Below are positions 1-8,172 of a DNA stretch of 64,000 bases, one piece after another. Numbering within the stretch: the first letter of the stretch is position 1; each line of letters opens with the position of its first letter. Both the position numbers and the translations under genes were made by a program. Source of the stretch: Planctomycetota bacterium (GTDB lineage Bacteria > Planctomycetota > UBA1135 > GCA-002686595); assembly GCA_014238415.1 (NCBI GenBank), contig JABABA010000011.1, positions 41,912-105,911 of the forward strand, read 5' to 3'. The notes beneath the pieces were generated by a model. That model was not told the origin of the DNA. It worked only from the letters and a program-made list of their open reading frames with translations, and made no database searches.

Positions 1-1047
1 CTGCCTGGACGGGTGCCAGGCCCGGGGCCCATGAAAGAGGTGCTCGAGGGCATATTGGGCCCGCGTCGTTGGGAGGAGTGGAACGAGAACGGTTCGGCCG
101 ATTCCGCCATTCAGCTCGATGGCCTGGGCCGTTTCCGTATCAACGCCTATCGCCAGATGGGTGAGCCGGCCATGGTGATTCGCCGTGTGAACGAGTGCGC
201 TCCCGATCTTGACAGTCTGGGACTGCCCTCTAAAGAACTTCAGGAACTGGCTGGTCGTCAGCGTGGCCTGATCCTGGTCACGGGTGTGGCGGGTTCGGGC
301 AAGTCCACCACCTTGGGGGGCATGATTCAGCACATAAACCAAACCCAGGAGCGGCACATCGTCACTCTGGAAGATCCGGTCGAACTGCTTTTCCGCGAAG
401 AGCGCTGCGTGATCAGCCAGCGGGAAGTGGGAACAGACACTACTTCCTTCGGCCATGGTCTTAGGCATGCCCTGCGCCAGAGTCCTGACGTGATCCTGAT
501 TGGCGAAGTGCGTGATGCCACTACGGTTGTGGCGGCTTTGGAAGCCACCGAGACCGGCCACCTGGTGATGAGCACCATGCACACGGTCAACGCTGCTCAG
601 ACAATCGACCGCATGCTCGGTTTCTTCGACACGGAGCGTCACGACCAGGTGCGTCAGCGTCTGGCAGACAACCTGGCCGGGGTTCTCTCGCAGCGTCTGG
701 TTCCCGCCCGCGATGGGGGCCAGGTACCAGCCTTTGAGTTGATGGTGCCCTCGCCCCACGTGCGCGAGTTGATCGATGAGGGGCGCACGGGCGAAATTGC
801 CAAGGTGATCGAAACCGTCGGCGACGGTGGGCTGGTCTCATTCAATCACAGCTTGCTGCACCTGGTGCGCGAGCGCATTGTTGAACTGGACGATGCCCTG
901 GCAGCCTCCGATCGGCCCGAGGAACTGTTGCTTGGTCTGCGCGGTATCCGCGGCAGCGCCAAGCGCGTCACCGCTCCTGAGGATGGCCCCACGGGGCCGA
1001 GCCCGCCTTCCGAGTCAGGTCCCGGCAGCCTTCGCCTGGCCCAGTAG
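1..1047 (+). CDS. PilT/PilU-like type IV pilus retraction ATPase (5' end outside window)
   Basis: Secretion ATPase of the PilT family, which powers pilus retraction at the inner membrane. The frame is open from base 1, and the first residues already match the middle of the PilT N-domain, so the true start lies upstream. Visible motifs are Walker A GVAGSGKST (283-309), an Asp box around VTLEDPVE, Walker B around DVILIGEVRD, and a His box STMHT. The AIRNLIREGK-like segment is weak (VRELIDEG). The last 40 residues are a Pro/Ser/Gly-rich tail. A second, more canonical PilT lies at 21205-22269, so this copy is a paralogue, possibly PilU-like. The family is certain; the exact subtype is not. Confidence 0.9.
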   Translation: MPGRVPGPGPMKEVLEGILGPRRWEEWNENGSADSAIQLDGLGRFRINAYRQMGEPAMVIRRVNECAPDLDSLGLPSKELQELAGRQRGLILVTGVAGSGKSTTLGGMIQHINQTQERHIVTLEDPVELLFREERCVISQREVGTDTTSFGHGLRHALRQSPDVILIGEVRDATTVVAALEATETGHLVMSTMHTVNAAQTIDRMLGFFDTERHDQVRQRLADNLAGVLSQRLVPARDGGQVPAFELMVPSPHVRELIDEGRTGEIAKVIETVGDGGLVSFNHSLLHLVRERIVELDDALAASDRPEELLLGLRGIRGSAKRVTAPEDGPTGPSPPSESGPGSLRLAQ

Positions 1048-1114
1048 TCTTGGCGCTGGTTTTCAAAGCCCGTGCTCGTTGAGCTCGAAGACCTGCCGCA
1101 TGCCAGCGCCAAGA
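1048..1114. repeat. Inverted repeat with 12-bp perfect arms after the PilT-like gene
   Basis: Arms tcttggcgctgg (1048-1059) and ccagcgccaaga (1103-1114) are perfect reverse complements around a 43-base loop. The left arm begins immediately after the stop codon. There is no following T-run, so an intrinsic terminator is not obvious; an RNA stem-loop protecting the 3' end is possible. The rest of the gap to 1395 shows no gene, RNA or repeat that I can support. Confidence 0.5.
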
Positions 1115-1395
1115 TGAGGCGCGCTTCGGCATCCCTGCGACCCGTTCCCCCCGTGCTTGTTCCGGTGCAACGGACAATACGGAGTCCTTGGGCAACTGCG
1201 CACAGGCCGACATCCCGGTCAAGCACTCGATTCACTGGCAACCCGGCTTCATGCTCCCACAAGATGTGCCGGAGTCCGTTGCCCGACGGGCTCGCTCTTC
1301 CCAGTCCCCCGCCCCTGGGTTCGCGTTTCCGCAAACGAACCAAGAATTGAATACAAGGAAGATCCTGATCTATAGACTGTTGCTGGAGGCTTCCC

Positions 1396-1818
1396 ATGAT
1401 TCTGATTCGTAACATCCTTGCCATCATCATTGGACTCATCACTGGTATGGCAGTGAACATGTCGTTGGTCATGCTCAACGCGAAGGTGCTTTTCCCCATG
1501 CCCGAGGGGGCTACCATGGACGACCCAGAGCAGCTGAATGCGTGGGTTGCAACCCTGCCTGCGGCGGCCTTCTTCGTAGTGCTGGCCGCGCACCTTGGGC
1601 AGTCCTTTGTAGGCGCCTTTGTGGCCGCGCGGCTGGGAGCTTCTGAGCCCATGCTGCTGGCACTGACTATCGGGCTGGCCTCGCTGGCGGGTGGGATCAT
1701 GGCCATGATGTCCATCGATGGACCGGCATGGTTGATCGTCGAGATGCCACTGTATCTGGTGGTCGCCTGGCTCGCTGGGCGCATGGAGGTCCAGCGGCGA
1801 GCGTCAGCTCCCGGCTGA
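1396..1818 (+). CDS. Small polytopic membrane protein of unknown function
   Basis: A 140-residue protein with about four hydrophobic segments: one at the N-terminus (ILAIIIGLITGMAV), then around residues 53-75, 86-105 and 110-126. A good ribosome binding site (ggagg, 1385-1389) sits seven bases before the ATG. No catalytic motif is visible. It stands alone between the PilT-like gene and the sugar-isomerase-like gene, with about 350 bases of non-coding sequence upstream. I do not recognise the family; small four-helix proteins of this kind are often annotated only as hypothetical membrane proteins. Confidence 0.75.
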   Translation: MILIRNILAIIIGLITGMAVNMSLVMLNAKVLFPMPEGATMDDPEQLNAWVATLPAAAFFVVLAAHLGQSFVGAFVAARLGASEPMLLALTIGLASLAGGIMAMMSIDGPAWLIVEMPLYLVVAWLAGRMEVQRRASAPG

Positions 1819-1915
1819 GGGGCTGGGGATCGTCGGCTGCAGTCGTTACTGGTCGTTGGCCCAGAAACTCGAATTGCCCCCGCCCGGGCCATGGCAGTTG
1901 TGGTCAACTGGGACC

Positions 1916-2815
1916 ATGGATCGACGAACTTTCTGCACATTCACGGGCGGCTCTTTCGCCGCGCTGGCTTCGGGCGTTGCCTTCGGCGCGTTTGAAGTTG
2001 CCAAGCCTTTCACGGCCAAGTTTGCTCCCCATCTGGGCCTGCTACCTACTGCGCCCAAGGGATTTCTTGAGCAACTGCAGTTTGCATACGACCAGGGTTT
2101 CCGCGCCTGGGAGGAGAACTGGCTGTCGCGTCAAAAACCCGAGATGCAGGAGAAGGTGGGTGGCTTCTGCAAGGACAAGGGGATGGAACTGGGGGTGGCC
2201 GTGATCAGCACAGGTCACGGGGTCAAGTTCTATGACCCAACCAAGGAGGGCGCGGAAAAGGTTCTCAAGGACATGCGCGCCGGCGTCACCCTTGCCAAGC
2301 GCACCGGCCAGACACACATGACGATGATCCCGGGTCCTCGGGACGACTCGCTTCCGCGTGAGAAGCAGATCGAGAATTCGGTCGACATGATGAAGCGTTG
2401 CTGTGACATCGTCGAGGAGCAGGGCATCATCCTTGCTCTTGAGCCCCTTTCCCATGGAGTCACCGGCGGCCCACCCTTGCTGCGTTCCTTTGAGGACGGG
2501 CACCTGCTCGCCAAATTGGTGGGCCGAAAGTCATGCAAGCTCCTGGCGGACTTCTACCACGAGGGAGAGATCGGTAACGGCAAGAAGCTGATTGAGAACG
2601 CGGAGAAGTGCTGGGACCAGATCAGTTACATCCAGTACGGTGCCTCCCCTGGCCGCAAGGAGCCCGGCACCGGGAAGCTCGACTACGTTGCATTGACCAA
2701 GTGGCTGCGCAAGAAGGGCTTCACCGGGGTCATCGGCATGGAACACGGTTGCAGCAAGTCGGGCGAAGAGGGGCTTGAGGCCCTTCTCAGCGCCTACCGT
2801 CGCATCGACGCCTGA
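1916..2815 (+). CDS. Secreted xylose isomerase-like TIM-barrel protein (hydroxypyruvate isomerase-like)
   Basis: A 299-residue AP-endonuclease-2/xylose-isomerase superfamily barrel, resembling hydroxypyruvate isomerases. The N-terminus MDRRTF followed by an Ala/Gly-rich hydrophobic stretch looks like a twin-arginine signal, so export is likely. Candidate metal and acid residues are in LALEPLSH, the DFYHEGE segment and IGMEHG near the C-terminus; the lid-like segment GASPGRKEPGTGKLDY is typical of the family. I chose the ATG at 1916 because it places the twin-arginine motif at the extreme N-terminus; an in-frame start at 1856 would add 20 unconvincing residues. Tat-exported members are abundant in Planctomycetes. 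The substrate is unknown. Confidence 0.85.
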   Translation: MDRRTFCTFTGGSFAALASGVAFGAFEVAKPFTAKFAPHLGLLPTAPKGFLEQLQFAYDQGFRAWEENWLSRQKPEMQEKVGGFCKDKGMELGVAVISTGHGVKFYDPTKEGAEKVLKDMRAGVTLAKRTGQTHMTMIPGPRDDSLPREKQIENSVDMMKRCCDIVEEQGIILALEPLSHGVTGGPPLLRSFEDGHLLAKLVGRKSCKLLADFYHEGEIGNGKKLIENAEKCWDQISYIQYGASPGRKEPGTGKLDYVALTKWLRKKGFTGVIGMEHGCSKSGEEGLEALLSAYRRIDA

Positions 2816-3153
2816 GGCCTGGCCCTGGAACCTCGCGCTGTATGACGCGCAAGGGGGTCGCACTCTGATCGACCTCAGCCTGCGCCTTGCCGCCTCGCGC
2901 GGGGGTGGTGAGGGGGAGCCTGTCCGGATCGGGGAATGACGCCAGGAAGGGGGAATAATCCACTAGCAGGTGCGTCATGAAGGGTCCGAACCCTCCCGCG
3001 CGGCGGGTTTTGCCCCTGGTAGTGGCCTGGGGAGGCCGGACCGGCCATGATGGTCCGCGCTTGGATCCCACTGTATCCTATGATTTCACCGCGCAGACAG
3101 CAGCAATCGAGCCGGACGCCGTCCTAACACAGGCTCCCGTAACTGAAGCACTC

Positions 3154-4149
3154 ATGAAGGCATCATCTATCTCCCTCCTCTGCTGGGGCACCAGCATCGT
3201 TGCCGCCGTGGGCCTGGGGGCCAACGTGATGGACTTCCGTGGACGACAGGAGGCCATGGGCAAGCCTTTCGATGAGGCTCAGGTACGGGGCATTCTTGAG
3301 TCGGGCATCCAGATACAAGAGGCCCGCGCCACCACCGTGGACTACAACCAGCAGGTGCGGCCCCTTTGGATCAACATGAACTGGACCGGCAAACCACCGG
3401 AAGTGATCGTCGAACCTGTGATCGATACCGGACCAGAGAAGCCCAAGTATCAGCCGGTGGCTGATGTGCTCTCGATCCTCTACCTCCAGGTGGATGTTGT
3501 TGATCCTGGCAAGTCGCTGATCTTCGTGCGTTACAAGGTTGGAGGTGAGACCGCCAACCTAAAGGTTGGGGACAGTTTGCCCCCGCCGAACAAGGGCATT
3601 GTGGTGCGCAGGATTCGACCAGAAGCGGTGGAGTTTGCCTTTCCCGACAACGCTGACCGGGAGAACGAGGTCATCGTGCCCGGGCTTATTGAGGGAGATG
3701 TTCTGATCCATGTGGTGGGTGAGGGGACTGTGGTGCAGCCCATGCGCGACGAGATGCCGACCTTCACCAGGCCTGTGGCTCTCGTGCCCCTGGAATCCCG
3801 TCATCTGGGTGGAAACACTTGGGAACTGGGCAGCACCGATATGGAAGAGTTCGGCCGTGACTACCAGCGCATCCTGACTCAAGACGTGCAAATGCGTACG
3901 CGCTTCGACAAGGACGGCAAGCGAGCTGGAGTCGAGATCACCGATGTCAAACCGGGCTCGATAGCCGCGCGCCATGGAGCCAAAGCTGGAGACATCATTA
4001 TTTCCATCAATGGTTATCCGGTCAGCAGCAAGCAGGAAGCGATCAAGTTCGTCAAGAACAACAAGGACACCTACACGGTCTGGGAAGTGGTGGTTGAAAA
4101 TATGGGCCGCCGCACGACCAAGGTCTACCGCAGCCCCGAGTCCGATTGA
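3154..4149 (+). CDS. Membrane-anchored PDZ protein with GspC-like architecture
   Basis: A 331-residue protein with one N-terminal membrane anchor (residues 4-24), a beta-rich middle region (about 110-185) and a C-terminal PDZ domain (about 254-326) containing KPGSIAARHGAKAGDII. This order matches type II secretion GspC, an inner-membrane protein that links platform and secretin, and the middle region could be a homology-region domain. A PDZ-only regulator is the alternative. An in-frame start at 2977 exists, but the ATG at 3154 puts the anchor at the N-terminus. The 338 bases upstream (2816-3153) show no supportable gene. It overlaps coaX by four bases, so translation is probably coupled. Confidence 0.7.
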   Translation: MKASSISLLCWGTSIVAAVGLGANVMDFRGRQEAMGKPFDEAQVRGILESGIQIQEARATTVDYNQQVRPLWINMNWTGKPPEVIVEPVIDTGPEKPKYQPVADVLSILYLQVDVVDPGKSLIFVRYKVGGETANLKVGDSLPPPNKGIVVRRIRPEAVEFAFPDNADRENEVIVPGLIEGDVLIHVVGEGTVVQPMRDEMPTFTRPVALVPLESRHLGGNTWELGSTDMEEFGRDYQRILTQDVQMRTRFDKDGKRAGVEITDVKPGSIAARHGAKAGDIIISINGYPVSSKQEAIKFVKNNKDTYTVWEVVVENMGRRTTKVYRSPESD

Positions 4150-4937
4150 GTGCCCCGGAGGGAGCGTATCTCCCAGCTGCCGGGAGCCCCGGGGTGTTCT
4201 GTTTTGATCTGGGCAACACCCGCGCCAAGCTGACCTGGTTACCCCGATCCGGTGAGCCCCGAAGGCTCTTTGCCGCAGGGCTTGAAGATTTGTTGTCTTC
4301 ACTCTCGACAGAGTCTCTGGCGGCTGTGGCCCAGGCTCCGCAACCCCGCTTGATTTCGAGCGTCTGCGCGAACGAGGCGGCTGAGGCCCTCACGGGCTGC
4401 CTGGCAGGTTCCGGTCCGATTGTCTTGAATCCGCCCCATGGTCTGGTCCTGGAGCTTGACACCCCTGAGAGCGTCGGTTTCGACCGCTTGTTTGCAGCCC
4501 GGGGAGCTCTGGAGCACACCAGGTCCGACTCGATCGTGGTTCAGCTGGGCACCGCTCTGACTGTGGACGCGGTGCGCTGGAGCGTGGACCGCGGTCACTT
4601 CCTGGGTGGTGCCATTGCACCCGGGCCGAGTCTGTTGGCGGGTGCCCTGCACCGGGGTGGGGCTCGTCTGCCCAGGATCGAGCCGCGCCCCGGAGTTGCG
4701 GCACTCGGTCGTGATACGGAGGGTGCTCTGGCCTCCGGCGTCGCTGTGGGACTTGCGGGCACGGCGAGAGCCCTGGTGCGAGGGATCGCACGGGAGGCGG
4801 AAATGGAAAATGCGACCATTGTGTTCACGGGGGGAGCTAGGGATTTCTTACGGGAGGCTCTCGGGGAGTTGGGCTCGGCCTTGATCGAGGATCAGCATTT
4901 GTTGGCCAGAGGCATGGCCGCAGGTTATGGGGACTGA
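4146..4937 (+). CDS. coaX: Type III pantothenate kinase
   Basis: Phosphorylates pantothenate in the first committed step of coenzyme A synthesis, in the cytoplasm. At 263 residues it has normal CoaX length. Motifs are the phosphate-binding DLGNTRAK (residues 21-28), GFDRLFAARGA (111-121), GTALTVDAV with the catalytic-type Asp (135-143), GGAIAPG (154-160) and a late FTGGAR. The only start that preserves the N-domain is a TTG at 4146, overlapping the upstream stop as TTGA, with about 17 residues before the first motif, slightly longer than usual. The MnmE-like gene follows after two bases, so these form one operon. Type III enzymes are not feedback-inhibited by CoA. Confidence 0.93.
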   Translation: MSAPEGAYLPAAGSPGVFCFDLGNTRAKLTWLPRSGEPRRLFAAGLEDLLSSLSTESLAAVAQAPQPRLISSVCANEAAEALTGCLAGSGPIVLNPPHGLVLELDTPESVGFDRLFAARGALEHTRSDSIVVQLGTALTVDAVRWSVDRGHFLGGAIAPGPSLLAGALHRGGARLPRIEPRPGVAALGRDTEGALASGVAVGLAGTARALVRGIAREAEMENATIVFTGGARDFLREALGELGSALIEDQHLLARGMAAGYGD

Positions 4938-4939
4938 GC

Positions 4940-6013
4940 ATGGCTGCTTCGGGACTTGAGCAGGTCACTCCCCAGGGACCGGCAGGTGTGGCGGTTCTGC
5001 GATTCCATGAATCGACGCGCTCAGAGACCCTCGAGCGTCTTGGTTTGCATGAGGTGCCGCTTGGATCCGTTCACCTTGTGCGTCCCAGCCTGGATGGGGA
5101 GGTACTCGATGAAGGATTGTTGGTGGCTTGCCCAGATGGCTCTTTGGAACTGCATGTGCACGGTAGCCCGGCGCTGGTTGAAAGGCTCCTTGTTGGGGGA
5201 GCATCAGCGCGCCAGTCCGGTGCCAGGTTGAGCCTTGAGGCCGCTGCTCTCGCGCGGGTTCCAGGAGCTCCCTGTAGCGCTGGTGCGCGCTTGTTGTTGG
5301 ATCAGGGCAGAGGGCACCTGCGACGGTCCCTGGTTGAGATTCTTGACAGGGCAGATGACAGCCAGGCGAAGAATCTGTTGGATCATTGGCGACTGCAGCG
5401 TTTCTGGCTGAAGTCCGTCCGGGTGGTCCTGGTGGGGGAGGTCAACGCAGGCAAGTCCACTCTGTTCAATTTGATGATCGGTGAGGAACACGCCTTGATC
5501 AGTTCCGAGGAGGGAACCACACGGGACGCGGTTCAAGGTCGCGGGAGCTTGGGTCCTTGGCCAGTGGAGTGGATTGACACGGCAGGCGAGCGCGACCATG
5601 TTCCCCTGGCGGTGGAGCGCGCGGGGCAGGAGCAGGCCCGCATGGCCGCTGCCGGGGCGGATCTTGTGCTTCGATTGCTCCCTGTGGACGGCCTGCAGGC
5701 GAAGCCCTCCAGTCCGGTCCTGGGAGTCACTTTGCCTTCCGTACCTGAAGTGATCCTTCGGAGTCGAGGCGGGCAGGCCCTTGCCCCGAGTTCAGAACCG
5801 GACGCGGGGACTGCTCTCGATGTGCTTGCTGATCCCGAGGGAGCCCGTGCCGTGGTGGCCCGATGTGTCCTGGACTCGCTCGGGCTGCCAGGAGACTGGA
5901 CTCGCACATCCGGGCAGGCGGCGCTCTACGACGAGTCCCAGGCGGAGGCTCTGGCAGCCTTTTTGGGTGGGGATTCCAGCCCCCTGCAGGCTCTGCTTGA
6001 CATTTCGGATTGA
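4940..6013 (+). CDS. Degenerate MnmE-like GTPase lacking G4 and the C-terminal catalytic motif
   Basis: The N-terminal third matches the tetrahydrofolate-binding domain of MnmE/TrmE (VTPQGPAGVAVLR at residues 9-21, VLDEGL at 55-60, HGSPALV at 74-80). A short helical region is followed by a GTPase domain with G1 GEVNAGKS (166-173), G2 GTTRD (192-196) and G3 DTAG (213-216). The G4 NKxD motif is absent: the expected strand reads EVILRSRGG (270-278). The C-terminal C-x-G-K motif needed for tRNA wobble-uridine modification is also missing, and the protein is 357 residues rather than about 450. Either it is a paralogue with another role or the sequence has decayed. The frame is intact and base use resembles its neighbours. 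Confidence 0.8.
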   Translation: MAASGLEQVTPQGPAGVAVLRFHESTRSETLERLGLHEVPLGSVHLVRPSLDGEVLDEGLLVACPDGSLELHVHGSPALVERLLVGGASARQSGARLSLEAAALARVPGAPCSAGARLLLDQGRGHLRRSLVEILDRADDSQAKNLLDHWRLQRFWLKSVRVVLVGEVNAGKSTLFNLMIGEEHALISSEEGTTRDAVQGRGSLGPWPVEWIDTAGERDHVPLAVERAGQEQARMAAAGADLVLRLLPVDGLQAKPSSPVLGVTLPSVPEVILRSRGGQALAPSSEPDAGTALDVLADPEGARAVVARCVLDSLGLPGDWTRTSGQAALYDESQAEALAAFLGGDSSPLQALLDISD

Positions 6014-6031
6014 CGGGGGTGGGGCAATCCG
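6006..6031 (+). other. Hairpin overlapping the MnmE-like stop codon, upstream of pyrB
   Basis: Arms cggattg (6006-6012) and caatccg (6025-6031) pair perfectly around a 12-base G-rich loop that includes the stop codon. There is no T-run after it, so it is not a textbook terminator. It could be a weak attenuator or mRNA-end structure 72 bases before the pyrB start. Confidence 0.35.
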
Positions 6032-6103
6032 TAGGCTGCTGCCCCTAGGGACCGACCGGCGTACCCCCAACGCCCAGGCCTTCCACCCACAGGAACCCTG
6101 GAT

Positions 6104-7426
6104 TTGATCCGACACCTCGTCTCAATTGACGATCTCTCCCTTGAGGAGATTCAGGCTCTGTTCGCCTGGGCTGACCGTTTTGCAGCGGATCCTCGGGCCC
6201 AGAGTGAGATGTGTCGTGGCATGATCGCCGCCAGCGTCTTCTATGAGCCCTCGACCCGCACGCGTCTGTCATTCGAGTCGGCCATGTTGCGCCTGGGCGG
6301 CGGCGTCCTGACTGCTGCCGAGATGACCAGTTCGAGCGCGGTCAAGGGTGAGTCCCTCGCGGATACGGTGCGTGTGGTGGGGGGCGGCTACGCAGATGTG
6401 ATTGTGTTGCGCCATCCCAGCGAGGGGGCCGCTCGTCTAGCCGCGAGCTACTCCCCTGTGCCCGTGGTCAATGCAGGTGACGGCGCCCATGAACATCCGA
6501 CTCAAACGCTCTGTGATCTTTACAACCTGCACGTGGAACGGGGGCACATAGAAGGCCTTGAGGTCGTGCTTGCCGGAGACCTGAAGTACAGTCGCACAGT
6601 GCACTCCTTCGCCTACGCGCTGGCGCGCTTTGGGGCGGGCATTGTATGTGTGCCCCAGCCGGGGTTCGAGATGCCCGAGTATGTGGTGCGTCGATTGCGT
6701 GAGGAATTTGGCGTAGAGCCTGTGCGCGCTGATACGCGCAGGCTGGGGGACCTTGCGGGGGAGAGTGATGCCATGTATTTGACTCCGCAGAAGCCTCACC
6801 AACTTTCCCTGTTCACCGATGCCAGGGGGTGGGAGCTGCAGCATGTGGATGCGCTTTATATGACTCGCCCCCAGACCGAGCGTTTTGACCAGAGCGATGG
6901 GGGTAGTGATCAGTACATGCGCCTCGAACGGCGGGACATGGCGGCAGAGTCTCTGAGGGACGCAGTGGTCATGCATCCCCTGCCGCGCAGGGATGAGATC
7001 TCCAGCGACATCGACGAGGACCCGCGCAGCATCTACTTCAAGCAGGCGGGTCGTGGAGTTCCTATTCGCATGGCTTTGTTGTCCGCAATGCTGGGTAAGA
7101 TCGAATTGCCCGGAGTCAGTCCCCAGCCTGTTGCATCCTGGCCGGTTCCTGTGGGGGCCAATCCCTGCCCGAACCCGAGCTGCATTTCACGTACAGAGCC
7201 GAGGCATGTGGAACCGCGCTTTGTGCTTGCTTCGCGTCAGCCCCTGCGCGCCCGCTGCGCCTATTGTTCCAGGGACCTCCTTTATCGCTTCGTGGGTTGT
7301 TCCACCACCCAGCGCTACCATGCCCCTGGATCATCAGCCCTGCGCAAGGTGCGCCCCGACCATCTGGTATTCCTGTCCGATGCAGACCAGGCCGGTTTGC
7401 TGGAGTTTTTTCCAGCCGGGGGCTGA
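6104..7426 (+). CDS. pyrB: Aspartate carbamoyltransferase catalytic chain fused to a PyrI-type zinc domain
   Basis: Condenses carbamoyl phosphate and aspartate in pyrimidine synthesis. Residues 1-331 are PyrB: STRTR (50-54), the K81-GES loop, HPTQ (131-134), DLKYSRTVHS (159-168) and HPLPR (291-295). There is a roughly 20-residue insertion around 225-250. Residues 353-395 match the zinc domain of the regulatory chain PyrI: CPNPSC (Cys355, Cys360), ISRTEP, then CAYC (Cys385, Cys388). The roughly 100-residue nucleotide-binding domain of PyrI is absent, so CTP/ATP control of the classical kind is not expected. A tail of 45 residues follows. The start is a TTG at 6104; no better start keeps the first helix. 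Confidence 0.93.
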   Translation: MIRHLVSIDDLSLEEIQALFAWADRFAADPRAQSEMCRGMIAASVFYEPSTRTRLSFESAMLRLGGGVLTAAEMTSSSAVKGESLADTVRVVGGGYADVIVLRHPSEGAARLAASYSPVPVVNAGDGAHEHPTQTLCDLYNLHVERGHIEGLEVVLAGDLKYSRTVHSFAYALARFGAGIVCVPQPGFEMPEYVVRRLREEFGVEPVRADTRRLGDLAGESDAMYLTPQKPHQLSLFTDARGWELQHVDALYMTRPQTERFDQSDGGSDQYMRLERRDMAAESLRDAVVMHPLPRRDEISSDIDEDPRSIYFKQAGRGVPIRMALLSAMLGKIELPGVSPQPVASWPVPVGANPCPNPSCISRTEPRHVEPRFVLASRQPLRARCAYCSRDLLYRFVGCSTTQRYHAPGSSALRKVRPDHLVFLSDADQAGLLEFFPAGG

Positions 7427-7492
7427 GCGATTTTGGGGGCCCCAGCAAGAGGTTGGGACGCGGGTAGGGCCCAGGCAGGGGAGTGGAGTGAA

Positions 7493-7510
7493 GTGTGCGC
7501 TTCCGCACAC
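7493..7510 (+). terminator. Possible terminator hairpin after pyrB
   Basis: Perfect 7-bp stem (gtgtgcg / cgcacac) with the stable tetraloop cttc, 66 bases beyond the pyrB stop. No T-run follows, so termination would need another factor or the hairpin may only stabilise the transcript end. Confidence 0.35.
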
Positions 7511-7902
7511 AGGCGCCCCACGCAGCGCCCATCTGGGAGTCCCAAAGTGGTACACGGGGTTGTTTCCGGGTTTCTACCCCCCTTCCTGAGGCCTCAAAGC
7601 CATTGCGGCGCCGGGTCCTGCTCGGCGAGTCGTGGAACGGGAGTTGCATGCAGGCAGGTGTCAGCCGTCGGCCGGATGGCGGAACTACCTTTGCCAGGCC
7701 CCCGGGGGGGGTGACCTGGCGGGTGTAAGGGGGTAACCCCTAGCCGCCCCGGCTTGACTGTTGGCGTCCTTGCCCTTGACCCCTGGCTCAAGGTCATCAC
7801 AATGTGAACCCTGCCGTGTGCTCCCCGTGAGGTGCGTCCCGATGGTGGACCCCCCACAGGGTGTTTCACACTGGGTTGCCCAAGGAAGCGTCCCCCCTGA
7901 GA

Positions 7903-7970
7903 ATAGTGTCCCCAGCAGCATAGTGTCCCCAACAGCATAGTGTCCCGAACAGCATAGTGTCCCGAACAGC
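7903..7970. repeat. Tandem repeat, 4 x 17 bp
   Basis: Four head-to-tail copies of a 17-base unit beginning atagtgtcc and ending cagc. Units differ only at two internal positions (ccccag, ccccaa, cccgaa, cccgaa). There are no spacers, so it is not a CRISPR array. It lies about 200 bases before the first large lipoprotein gene. Confidence 0.85.
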
Positions 7971-8172
7971 TGCGTGCCCCTCGGGTCGCGCGTCTTGCAA
8001 ATCCAAACCACAACAAGTCGATCAATCTCAACACAGATGGTGCCACCCCGGGTAGTTCCGGGAACGCGACATCAGCTTAGTCCAAGCCGTGCATTCCCCC
8101 CCGTGGGAGCGCGCGCACCAACTGCGACCACCAGACCCCGCACACAATTCACTGCAGCGGGCATACCTTTCC

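Larger units (their letters stand above)
7427..8172. other. Long non-coding interval
   Basis: No convincing gene lies here on either strand; open frames in it have no family signal and are driven by repeats. It contains a hairpin just after pyrB, a weak TTGACC/CACAAT-like promoter pair near 7776-7803 and a four-unit tandem repeat. I see no tRNA or recognisable riboswitch. Confidence 0.6.

Noticed and set aside
846..1940. A 364-codon minus-strand open frame across the PilT-like end and the small membrane protein
   Set aside because: It lies antisense to well-supported genes and to a non-coding gap; low-complexity Ser/Thr/Arg composition.
7776..7803. TTGACC / CACAAT promoter and TGACC-GGTCA palindrome
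   Set aside because: The spacing and hexamers are weak, and no gene begins within 370 bases; mentioned only in the description of the interval.
7903..7970. Possible mini CRISPR array
   Set aside because: Units are directly adjacent and only 17 bases long, with no spacers and no cas genes nearby.
7594..8046. Minus-strand open frame with repeated Leu/Gly/Tyr words over the tandem repeat
   Set aside because: The apparent protein repeat only reflects the 17-bp DNA repeat; no start signal and no homology.
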